From: Hyaloperonospora brassicae
Lineage: Eukaryota; Oomycota; Peronosporomycetes; Peronosporales; Peronosporaceae
NCBI GenBank assembly: GCA_947650285.1
Contig: CANTFL010001455.1
Span: 1 to 64,000 of the forward strand
DNA length: 64,000 nucleotides
Direction: 5' to 3'
The position numbers and the translations under genes were made by a program. This document shows, in pieces, positions 47,630 through 58,500 of the stretch (its first letter is position 1; each line of letters begins with the position of its first letter). The notes below the pieces were generated by a model. The model was not told the origin of the DNA. It saw only the letters and a program-made list of their open reading frames with translations, and did not search any database.

Positions 47630-50600
47630 TGTGACTACTTAATAGAGACTGGTGGCATGGTGGATAAACACTGGCGTCGTGATGGAGAGGTAGGCTGGTC
47701 GATATCCGCGCAGGGATGGGACAATTACAGCTCCTCGGAGAGTGGCTAACAAAGCCAGATATAGTGGGTTGTTTGGGTAGTCGAATAGACCTCGAGCCTT
47801 GTCTCTCTCTTGTGACCCGAAAATTTATGACGTAGGCGTTTAATGTTTGGGTACAGTATCGATAAATTTAACTTGGCTATGCAAAAGTCTTACAACACTT
47901 AGTACCTATGTAGTGCGTGTCGCTTCGTAATATTTTGGTGACTTGGAACAATCATATATTTTTTGCGGAGAGTTGAAATGAAGATGAGATATCAGACGAA
48001 AGCTCTAGCGGGAGAGGAATCACCGCCTTCAGGCTTAAAAATACTTTCTATACCTTCATAATATTATGAGGAGCTTGTATGAAAAGATAGTTGTAAAGGA
48101 AGATCGATTCTTTGATCTAAATGAATAGCTACAACTTTATTCGAAATCACGAATTGGGTCATCGCGGATCATGCTGCATATTTTTTTCCCAAGTATGTTG
48201 ATTATTCATATAGACTCAAAAAGCGTACCACAACCACCATAGAAGAAAAAAGAGATAAAAACGGCTCGAGAACATTTAAGAGCGCTTATCTGGAATTTAT
48301 ATAAACACATGAACAAGTTGTTAAAACATCATGATGTCAGATTAGAGTATTGCTGTCCAAATTAACTGAAGTAGGCATAATACTATAAAGAGATGAATTA
48401 AAGCAATGAAGAGACCCATTAATTAAGCATTCAAAACCGAAGTTGACCAAAACGCGTTAAGGTCCATTTTTATGGCTCCCGTGGTTATCACGAATGAAAG
48501 CTGACATTGATCCGGCGTCGCGCGAAGATTCCAAAAAATGATGCATTTAATTTCAGAGCTTATGACGCGCAGGTACGACGAGAATGCGGTCTCAAATATG
48601 TGCATTTTAATTGAACAGAACGTCGTTTCACATGTAAATTTTTCTCATGGTCAATTATCACTTTACAGATTGAGCGACTACATCAGTTGATGATATGACA
48701 AAAGAATGTCACACTGTATTGTAACAATAGGCGTCAGCAGAATCGGAAATGGCGACTGATAATTTGATCGACATCCAACGAATTTTGCAAGTACCGACAG
48801 GAACAGCACCGAGCCATGGAAGAATGACGCCGATCGATATCGAAGCACGCGGAAATGAATGATTTAGAACTCAAGACGCTAATACGATGAGATCGGACAG
48901 CTGCTATGTTTATAAGGCATTTATGAAGCAGTATGGATAGGATCATTAAAATTACGCTCGTCTCATTAAAACTAATAGCCTATTTTAATTAATGCCTCGT
49001 CCATCCCGAGAAAATATGCACTACTGGTAATAAAGATATTAGATTCCATGTTTAGATAGATTTGTTCATTCCGACCCCAAAATTACGGGGCTCTAGGATG
49101 TGGGACGATATTTATTTCGATAGCTGAGAATGCGCTCAGGGGGTAACTCGCTTCCCGACGAATTCGGGTATCAGTGATCGCATAATTTATGGAAATGTGG
49201 TGACGAGACAGGAATGGAGATCGGGCCCAAAGTTGGATCAGAAAAATTAAGTCCTCTTTCTGAATTTATCAAGCACCTGACGATGATAAGCGTGTCGTGT
49301 TTTGAAGTGTAATAACGAACAAGATCGAAATGAGTACATAAGAGTGAGCCGATCAACCCTGTAACATTACAATTTAATGCTGATCTAGTACATGAGCTAT
49401 AATCACATCACAATGTGTCGGTCGGAAAAACTATTAGAAATCGCGAAATAGATCGAATGAAAGCGGAAGAAATATATCGGTTTAATGTAACGGCTCAAGC
49501 ATGGAAAGGAAGTTAGTATGTGTGCCTTTATCTGTGTGTTAAGGGCCAAAGCTTTCTGCTTCTGTGTCAACGGAAGAGTTGTTTTCCATATCAGAGAAAC
49601 CTTTGTATGGAAAACGAACATCAGGGTTGATGGGGCGGTTCAAATGAAGAATTGAGTAAAAAAGATGAGTAGAAACGTTAGATGTGAGTTACACTCATAA
49701 CATAATTTACTTTTGTTTTTGCTGCTTCGACAAACAAGTGTTCTTTACTTCAACGCTCCGCTGAATTTAACAAAATATACATAGCCGTTAAGCGGTAATG
49801 CGATCCGAGTTAATACTTGTATGTGAGAAGAAGCCTTGGCCTTCAGAAGTGAACATGCGGAGCACTATATTAAATCATTATAAGATTTCAATATGCGGAA
49901 TTGGTCGACGTTGCTACGAGTTGACGATGCAGATCAGATGGAAGGGGCGTTATGTGTAAATAACTGAAAGAAGACTAGGCCAGGCAAGACACAAGGATGA
50001 TTGAACAAGCTTCGGTTACAATCAGCTGTTGTACTCGTCCGGCATGATTGAAATTAGCTCGCGTAGTAAAACAGATATTCGTGAAAATATGATTGACAGA
50101 TCATAGTTGCTCATTAAAGTGGACCGACGTTATGATTGCAAGACTAGACTACCGGATCAAGCTGGAAAACCCCATTGGTTATCATAATGTACAAGTCGCC
50201 GTCATTCAATATGCTGGTCAAAGTCGCGACTTTTTACTAGTAGATTACATTGGCTAATCATCAAAATGAAAAAGATTCGCTCAATAGCAAGTGCCTGATG
50301 AATTGATGGATGTTTGGGATCACCTGCAAAGGGGGAGCTCCATCTCGCTCCGAGCGAGTCATAAAGATAGGGCAAAATATCCTAAATAGGAAACATCATA
50401 AAGAAGCTAAAGAAGTGAGCAAGATAAATAACATAAGCCACAATGGCATTCCATTTGAAAGACGAAGTATCGATCGTCCACATTGTCTTTGCTCGTAGGG
50501 TAGCTGTGTCGGCAAAAAAATTTCCTGGCAAAAGTGCTTCGCGATTGGCGAGAGCACATGTATAACTGGAGGACAAGCCACTATTAGATCGCTCTAGATG

Positions 50601-51869
50601 GATCACTAGTATATTTACACAATACCTGGTTAGGCGATCAAGTTATTCAAAAAGAGATTTTGATAATAAATCTTGAGATATTGGCAGGAATAGGCCTGGG
50701 TTATTCCGACGGCACCCGATGTCTACCAGATGCGATTATAACTATTTTAGCGTTCAAATAGCTTTATACAATCTTTTTGCTACGGTTGAAGGCTGCTGAT
50801 CATCAACATACTTTCACCAGTGATAGTATAAAATTAAGTAAAGATTGAGACCAGCGCCTAGAAGACAAGTTGTCGGTAAGACGAGGTCCTGCATATGAGC
50901 TAACGGTAACTACCGGGACTGACGGCTAAAACAATCGAATACCAATATCGGTTAATTCAGATGGGATCTTTCATAGTGGAGCCGCGCTAGGTGTGTGGAT
51001 GGCTTGTGATAGTAAACAATAACCTTCAAAAATCATACTGAGAGCGCGCCGAAATCACAAGTGGAAAGTATGAGTGTCCAGCTTTATAAATTATATCGGA
51101 TCAGAAAGGAAAATGTCCGGGTAATAAAGTTGAACTTAATGGATCGACGACTCTATCCGTTACGCACGCAGATCTTAAATAGGCCAAATAATGAATCAGG
51201 AAAGAGGGGATTGATGGAAGAAAATTAACATCACACGTAAAACTGATGAAGAAGACAATGTAGGTTCATTAGATCCATATAAAATTGAGGACAAAGCATT
51301 GATTGAAGGCTAGAACCTACGACAGGATATATCGAAATGTAAAAGTAATGCAGTAAAAGATGACACAGACGTAAATTAGGTGCAAAAGTGATAAATAAGA
51401 GGTCCTGATTTAAGAAACGAGATAGATAGAGAACGGTGATCTACGAAACGATAATAAGTGTCAAAATCGGCCAAAATGGGTAGTCAAAGGCGCTGCGATC
51501 AAAGAAAATAGAGCCTAGAGGCCGAAAAAACAACAACGATAGAGACCTTCATTTCTGTAATAGTGCGGGGTGATGAAGTGCACGAAGAAGACGTAAGTTC
51601 GAATTTGTCCGTCTTGCCAGAGGGTCCAAACCTACAGTTGAGGTCACAGTCAATGATGCTGAGATTGACAATATGGGGTGGCCTTTGACATATCGAGCGA
51701 GCATTAAGCAACGGATCACCAAAATCGTAATTTGATCCTGTGGAAAGGGAAGGCGTTATACAATGGAGTTGGAGACACAATGTACGTCATTGATGTTGGA
51801 TGAGACAGCCGAACGTGCCAATTTTCGTGTGAAATCAGCTCTTATATCAAGGGATCGCTATAAGCAAAA
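47630..51869. other. Purine-rich stretch, probable 5' part of the plus-strand gypsy, no gene readable
   Basis: The plus strand is A/G-rich here, the mirror image of the C/T skew at 15-24 kb, which suggests decayed plus-strand element coding sequence upstream of the RT at 51.9 kb. No gag, zinc-knuckle or protease motif could be read. Minus-strand frames of 60-93 codons are likely chance. Confidence 0.4.
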
Positions 51870-52010
51870 CATATTCGACCAGTAAAATATCCATGGGCGG
51901 CTTCGATTGTTCTGATTATAGAGAAGAACGGAAATAACATCATGCTGTGCGTAAATCATCGGCAGACCATAATCCATCTTACACGATTATTGTTGCATCC
52001 TGTGAACTTG
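51870..52010 (+). pseudogene. Ty3/gypsy RT, N-terminal remnant
   Basis: The plus-strand frame reads YPWAASIVLIIEKNGNNIMLC and then VNHRQT, corresponding to the gypsy RT entry SPWASPIV.V.KKNG.DIRLCIDYR. LTRLLLHPVNL follows where LT.LMVYPMPL is usual. The match fades after about 52010. Confidence 0.72.
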
Positions 52011-53310
52011 TTTGTCCGCCATAGGTCTTCTCTCGACTTAGACGGAAGTTACAGCAGATGTCATGTGTAAATCGTAGAGCCAATGCAGAACATGGAATTG
52101 TGGTGGAGCGGCGTTTACAAAATTGCTGATGCGATCCCGCCTCTTCACTGGAGAGAAAGAGAGAGATGTAATTATTGGAACTTTTTTTATTATAGTAAGT
52201 GTTATTAGATTAGTTAATCATCACTTTACAAAACAACACCAACTATCGGAGGGATGCTCCGTTTCCGTGTGTTTTGCTTTCTTCATCACCTTGTGTACTA
52301 ATCGATTGGGTGGGATGCACTCGTCTCGGTGGCCTTTTTCGGTGCGTAAATTGACCGTGTTTAAGACGGGGTGATGGTGTAAAAAACTTTACACGATCAC
52401 AGGTCACTTGTAGGTACTTGATATGAGCTACCTCGATCTTAACAAGATTGCCTGTACAATATGTAAATCTTGATCTGCTTAACTTTATGACCACTTGAGC
52501 TGTCTCGCAATCTTAGTCATACTTGATTTCTTGCTGCACCCTATTGCAGTTGTCTTGATGTTTGGTATAGCCTAAACGCACGTGGCTAATATATCGATGC
52601 GACACTTTTATATATGAGCGGCGCCACTCTTTATATCGTCGGGAGGCCAAGGGTTCATCCCGGAAGAGATGACTCGTGTCTTTTAGGTAACTAAACTCTG
52701 TTTAATGGTAACCAACCAAATTTAGAAAATTACGACATAGCCTGTATACGCCAAAGGCATTCTCCCTGTGTACTACAACGAATTCCTTTGTTTCTTCTAC
52801 CTCGAAGGATCCCGATTTTTTTCCTACCCCTTATTCAGGTCAGGATCTGATCTGATATCGGATCTTCTTCCGGATTGGATGCACTCTGGGATCGGATCCC
52901 CTCTTGAATAGGACCCCTCTTAGATTGGATTCGGTGGTCGTGATCCACTCATCCGAAATCTGCAACTAGGCCAAGTGGAATGATTACCCTTTTCCATACC
53001 CTTTTCATTTATATATTCGATACATTTCTCCACAGAATAGACATGTGATGTATATCTCTATCTATGGAAATCGTAATCTGGGTGGTAGAAATGAAGGTAG
53101 CACACAAGAAGGATTTGGTGCTCATTACGTCATCTAGATCGTCGGAAAGGCTATATAAACCGTCTAGCATATTTGTTTTGTTTATATTTTCGGCTGATTA
53201 AAACTGAGTGGAATGGCTAAATAAAAAATACGGCGAGGGCTCGAATGTGATTGCTGCAAAATCGACAAAAATGATGTAAGTATATTAGGAAGATGAGATA
53301 GGAAACGATA
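52011..53310. other. Intervening sequence splitting the gypsy RT
   Basis: From about 52.12 to 53.05 kb the base composition changes from A/G-rich to balanced or C/T-rich. It contains a short perfect hairpin, GTGTAAA-AAAC-TTTACAC, near 52376-52393 and a GGATC-rich patch at 52840-52930. No coding motif. It is probably a nested insertion or a rearranged segment; the boundaries are not resolved. Confidence 0.5.
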
Positions 53311-53314
53311 CGAA

Positions 53315-53480
53315 ATTTGCTGGTTTAGGTTGGACATATTATGTCCACGATACGTTTATTCCGGCTACATCTTGGACTGCTGTTTAGAACATCATACAAA
53401 TACCATTATATGTTGGCTACCAATAAATCCAGTAATCTGCTCGGCAAAATATTTTTGGTGCTGGCGCGGGCTATAATAAC
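53315..53480 (+). pseudogene. Ty3/gypsy RT catalytic-motif remnant (YVHD)
   Basis: The frame reads WTYYVHDTFIPATSWTA and, after a stop and frame change, FGAGAGYNN. It aligns with the gypsy YIDD.LIPA.SW block followed by the K.FFG...V.YLGH block. YVHD (53340-53351) replaces YIDD, so the first catalytic Asp is lost. Confidence 0.72.
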
Positions 53481-53819
53481 CTGATTAAAGAATTTTACTG
53501 GTAAAAAGAAATTTCATCTTGATTTAAGAGACTTTAGATCGTGGGTAAGTATAACATGATCTCGGACTTAAAGATTAATACCGTCGTTTTATATAAATTT
53601 AAAATGCGGCAGTCGTTTTAGTAGGTTTTAAAATATGCGTGTCAGTCCTTATAAAAGCTGCATGAAAAGATTATACATGAGAATGGTCGCACAAAGATAA
53701 CGAAAATATGACGACCATTAAAATCGGAGGCGATTGATATCAACTACAAGACATTTGAAGCGAAATATGTCTGAAGATAATTTTGGTGCCAAAACGTTTT
53801 CATCATCGAATCCGCTGTA

Positions 53820-54290
53820 AAAAATAGATTTCCACGACTTCAATCCTTTGAACACTTCTATCTAGACCGGAGTTTAGACGCCGTGGTTTATGCAATGAAT
53901 AGGTCGGCTTCGGCGGCCATGCGTCGAGACTAGGACAGCACATAATTGCCTTTATCGCTCACAAGTCAAACGCTGAATCATGGTAAGATTTTGCATAGAC
54001 CTTTCGGACAAGAGGAGATTTCATATCTCCAAAATTTTAATAGTCCACTAGATTATGCCGATTTCACAAAAGATCAATTTTTACTAATTTAGTGACGTTG
54101 GCTTGCATTCAACAATCTTTTGGCCATATTGCAAGCTAGGAAGAAGGGATGCCTTACGATTGGGTTGGAAACTGGAGATACAGGAATTCAAAAGAGCCGG
54201 AGTTAAAGTATTCAGTGCTCTCTCTCCAAACAAGGCGCCTCGTACAGAAAGAAGCGAAATACGGATCGCGATCGACCCCGTATACAAGCT
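53820..54290 (+). pseudogene. Ty3/gypsy RNase H and downstream linker remnant
   Basis: HFYLDRSLDAVVYAMNRSAS and AAMRRD correspond to the gypsy RNase H start (HFDPDR...VVVYAS.WA.SA..QEH), and LPLSLTSQTLNHGK to the following PVTFTSRTLK.NE segment. From 54103, KLGRRDALRLGWKLEIQEFKRAG resembles the linker GLQGRLG.W....LEI.KC..GEDE. A stop after RRD and frame changes break it. Confidence 0.72.
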
Positions 54291-57200
54291 AATAAAGACT
54301 ATAAGTATGTCATTGATTGCAATTTAAGAAAACAAAACCTTTTTTGCAACTAGATACGATGAATGGAAAAGAAAGAAATAAAAAAATGAAGCTTATAAAT
54401 CAATCATGTGCAATCTCCCGCATTGGACTGTCGAGACATCAAATTTCTGAGTACGCAAAGGAGTTAGCTCGTAAAAGAAATAACTAAATATATTTTGCGA
54501 TTTTGTCTCGATTTGCTGGTGGGTAAGAAGATGTTTCACCTTAAAATTTGCTTTTATTTGAATTCAGGTATTTGAAAATGCGCAGCCAAATTGATATTAA
54601 TTTAATCCGGTAACATGTACTTGTCGCAAAGAAATATTTGTTTGGTCGTTGCCGATCCAAGAGGTGCGCATCTGAAGTTGATTCGATATAAAGCATTGAT
54701 AGAATGGCAGGCGCAGTGTTGCTGCACGAATAGGACATGGTCCTGACTTCAGCTTAGTACGCGTAAGGCTTAATGAGAAGTCATCGTCAGTACGGTTGTT
54801 ACAGCCGAAGTGTGAGGATCAAGTGATAGGAATCGTCGCTATTACTTAAATATTGGTAAGAAGATGTCAAATGCCTATATTGATGAAAGTAGGTATTTGC
54901 ACGACATATGCGTGTCGAGCGGATAAGACGATATCCTGACAAAAAAAACTAAATGTAGACTTAACAAAATTTTTAATTGTGGGTGTAGCCCACCTTGGTA
55001 TCGTTGAAGCGAACATCTGTGCACCTACTTCATTTAATAAAATATTGGATAAAAGTGGACTTTGTTCGATATCAGAATTCACCGAGGTTGCGGAGGATCG
55101 CGCTGAGATGGTTAGATCGGTCGTACTATACCGTTAGCAACTAGAGCATTGAACCTAACCAGATTGAAAGTCAAACGTCTAATAGTCTAAAAAAGGGACC
55201 AACAAATTGGCTCAAATTTCTAATATAAAGCTCAATACCATTTTTGTTTACCGTCAAGTAGGCGAACGCATCAGTTGCACCACTGCTAGAGAACAATTGG
55301 CGATTAGCGGATTTATATTAGTAACAAATACGTGCAGCGTACCAGTATCAGATAGCCGTCATGTCGGTTCCACAGTAGCAATTAGCCATACTTGAATCAA
55401 AACAGCCTTAACGCACCGACACAACAAATGCCGAGGTTGTTCAGAGAAACGGGCTACAACCATGCGCTATATTTGTTAGAGGTCCACATCTTCGAGTTCA
55501 GATGTGGATGGCATCCAATCAGTACCTATTTACCGATTGACGTAGAAAAAATACTGAGCCCAGCAGCTACTGAACTTGAAATTTTCGTGACATCACACCT
55601 AAGGGTAAACACCGGCACTTAACGCGCTTATACAGGTCATCGGACGTAGTGATTATCCTACTCGAATAAATCAGGTGCCATGAGCTGACGCTTCACTAAA
55701 ATTAGTCGTGTCGCAATTCCTGCTTTCGATATTACCCTCTCGTTTTGATTGACGAGACTCAAAAAGCCCTTTTGATTAAAATTTATCGGCTCTTCGTCGA
55801 CAAGGCTCTTTCGTTCTCTCGATACGAAGGTCGATCGACCTTTTGCTTCATAATCTTTGAACGATACCAAATGAAATCTCTATACAAGCTATGCTTCTAG
55901 GGGCTCGACGTCAGGCAATATTTTGTCGATAACGGGACAATAGGAAGTGTAACTGTGTTTAAAATTCAATATTTTTGCACTGTATGAATACCTCTTTTTT
56001 TGCGACATCGCCGAGCTATTTCGAGCGGATCTTTGTCCTTTTGGTGTGATCCTATACACATACCTGATGGAACGGGTGTCGAGTCGTGTCGCGCCCTCCT
56101 CTAATTAAGCGGATCCATTAATCTTACGATACGCCGAACTGAGACTTAATGACCCAGGGCTCGATGACCCGTTCTACGTTGACACAGTCCCCGAGGAGTC
56201 GATAATTAACGACAACAAAGTTATTCAATTTAAACGCGCTAACTTAGCGAGTCCTGGACGACCCCAGATATACCATTCAAGCCTTTGTTGACTTCTGATT
56301 CGATTATGCAAGATTCAACAACTAAAGAGTTGACAACTAAACTTACGACTACCTGAGACTTGCTAACTTAAGACTCGCTGAGCACGAATGTCCAAAAATA
56401 TGCTTACCTGACGTTCGTCAACTTCGGACTCGACGATTTAGAAATTGCAACTCAAAAAATTGATTTTTAAGAACTAACGAATCGAAACGTTCCTACCTGA
56501 CATCCGTCAACTCCAGACTCGACGACCTTAGAAATGTCGCCATGAGATCTGCCGACGGTTAACCCGTGGTAATTGTCGGCTTATTTGTTTTACATTACAA
56601 CTGAACCAGTCTTGGTATGAGTATAAGGACATTGTTATAAATGGCCATGATTGATTTTTACTTCGAGCGTTCTACTTATTGACCACTCTCTCACCGCTAA
56701 GTAATCCTATTATGGTACAAATCACCTTTGTGCTAATGGTTTGCGTAGTTTTGTTTCTGACTTGTTTCCTTTTCTTTATGGTACGTTAATGTACTTTCTG
56801 CAGCTCGCCTCCAATCATGATATAGAGACTGTAGATGCGTCGATTCGTCCAATCGATAGATCGCCGCGTGTTAGCGACACTTCTCGTTATTTGATTAGGC
56901 TTCTTTGATCATACCGTCAAAAAACTTATCGATTTACATCTCCATTTAGCGCTAGAAGCAGTAATTTTACGCCTTAAAGTATCGATTAATTCAGCGACTT
57001 CATCGAATGACAGCTCAAACAGCTGGTCCATCTCCTTTAAGCGCGCCACTCGTCGATTCGATAGACTAAGTGAGTGTTCTGTTTCGCCAGCATTTTCTCT
57101 TATTGAGGCTAATGGTCCTTAGGTAATTCCCGTTGACGCCGTGTGAGGATACCATTCTCCCGACCTGGACGCTCGCTGCGGATACGTGAGGCCTTTAACT

Positions 57201-57588
57201 CTCTGTTTCTTTATTTGACGTGCGTATAAAGCGCCCGAGCGATCGTTTAAACCGTACGACCACTACCCTACTGGATTCATCTCTCCATATTCTACATACT
57301 TATTGCGTTGATCCATCTACAGGCGCAAAAATTGATGACTCGAGGACTTCAGCACATGCTGATGCCGGGCCTCCCCCTGTCCACTCCGAAGATGTCACAT
57401 TTCGCTACGTCGCCTTTCTCTCAATATCAGTGCGAGAGTGAATAAATTTGTCGATGCATGCAAAATGACAGTTGGTAGATTTGTAAAATAGCCTGTCGAT
57501 GAGCAACTTGTTTGAAGCTTTAAAAGCTTCTACTATCAAGACATTCGAGCTGGTTTATTGCTACATATATCATTACACCTTTTGATGG
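54291..57588. other. AT-rich stretch, possible gypsy integrase remains, no gene
   Basis: The integrase of the plus-strand gypsy should lie here, but its DDE core and chromodomain-like end could not be read. The plus-strand frames at 55207-55395 and 55392-55622 are open but carry no firm motif. 56.1-56.6 kb has short degenerate repeats, listed separately. Confidence 0.4.
56347..56540 (+). repeat. Degenerate ~45-bp direct repeats
   Basis: CTTACCTGACGTTCGTCAACTT at 56403 and CCTACCTGACATCCGTCAACTC at 56493 begin two related segments that both run on through GACTCGACGA and TTAGAAAT. A weaker third copy starts near 56350 (CTACCTGAGACTTGCTAACTT). Spacing is irregular (about 55 and 90 bp). Confidence 0.6.
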
Positions 57589-58500
57589 TCAATGTTCTAC
57601 GCATATAAGCATTGCGATATTCGCTACGCATAATCCGAACAGTGTTTCTTTTTTAACTAAGTCTGTATGATGGATCGTGACCAGTGGATCGGTCAATTTC
57701 CTTGGCAGCATGCCCTCGCTGAAGCCCGTCGCTCCATCGTATAAGGTGGTAGTGACAATTACTCGGGCAACTCGAAAAGGTGATGCCTGCTGTTTCGAAT
57801 CCTTATGGTCGCAAGACAAACTTGCAGAATTTAGTGACAACTTATTCGACACCAGGTCGAGCTCCGTAGACGTTAAATATTTGGTGTTCACTGAAACCTG
57901 ACCCTGCCGTGGATGGCACGGTGGGAGTGGTATTTCCTGGCTTGAACCTTCGTGACTCGCGTTGGATCAAAATTAGTACATTATATTCTTTTACTTGGTC
58001 CGAAATTATACATCAAAATATGCTTTATTTTCCGCTTATGAATAATTTAGGCGACAATTACACCATTCAGCTCGTTGTGGTGTCCGAGCGTCATCATTGC
58101 CAGCGTCTATTGCGGTGTCGGCAAAGCTTGTATCTTCCCAGACCACTCTGAACTTTGCGTCTTCTTCTGGTATGAAGCATCACGTCGCTGGATTCTCGTC
58201 AATAAACTTTAAATCACAGCGATCTAGTCTGATGTCAGCGAGCGTTTTACCTTCGCAGATCTTTGAGACTTCCGTGTCTTCGTCTAACGTCGACTCTTGT
58301 TACTGTAGTCTCTCGGATTCCCGCTGCATTCTGGAGTTTTCGTTTTGTATCGGTGAATGGCTTTTTCGCCTGCCACAGTGCCATGGGATCCCGGTGATCA
58401 CTCGGTCGTTTCATTTCGGTGGTATCATCGTCAGAGTTATCAAGCAATAGATGCCCAATTCTTCCACAGTATCGACAATGGATCAGCTGAATCGGCCAAA
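57589..58500 (-). pseudogene. Possible retroelement gag/protease remnant
   Basis: On the minus strand, IHCRYCGRIGHLLLDN near 58.46-58.50 kb has C-x2-C-x4-H spacing like a gag zinc knuckle, but Asn stands where the final Cys is expected. Downstream, the 100-codon frame 57891-57589 has TTTLYDGATGFSEGM, which resembles the LYD(S/T)GA(S/T) centre of a retropepsin, with the catalytic-loop Ser/Thr missing. The order knuckle-then-protease is right for gag-pol. No RT was found further down, so the assignment is tentative. Confidence 0.35.

Larger units (their letters stand above)
51870..54290 (+). mobile_element. Ty3/gypsy LTR retrotransposon pol, decayed, plus strand
   Basis: RT entry at 51.89 kb, YIDD-equivalent at 53.34 kb, RNase H at 53.85 kb and the post-RNase H linker at 54.1-54.3 kb appear in pol order on the plus strand. 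RT entry and YIDD lie 1.4 kb apart, where about 0.4 kb is expected, so something of about 1 kb separates them. Integrase should follow to about 56 kb but is not recognisable. It has the same general family style as the minus-strand element at 18-22 kb. Confidence 0.76.
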
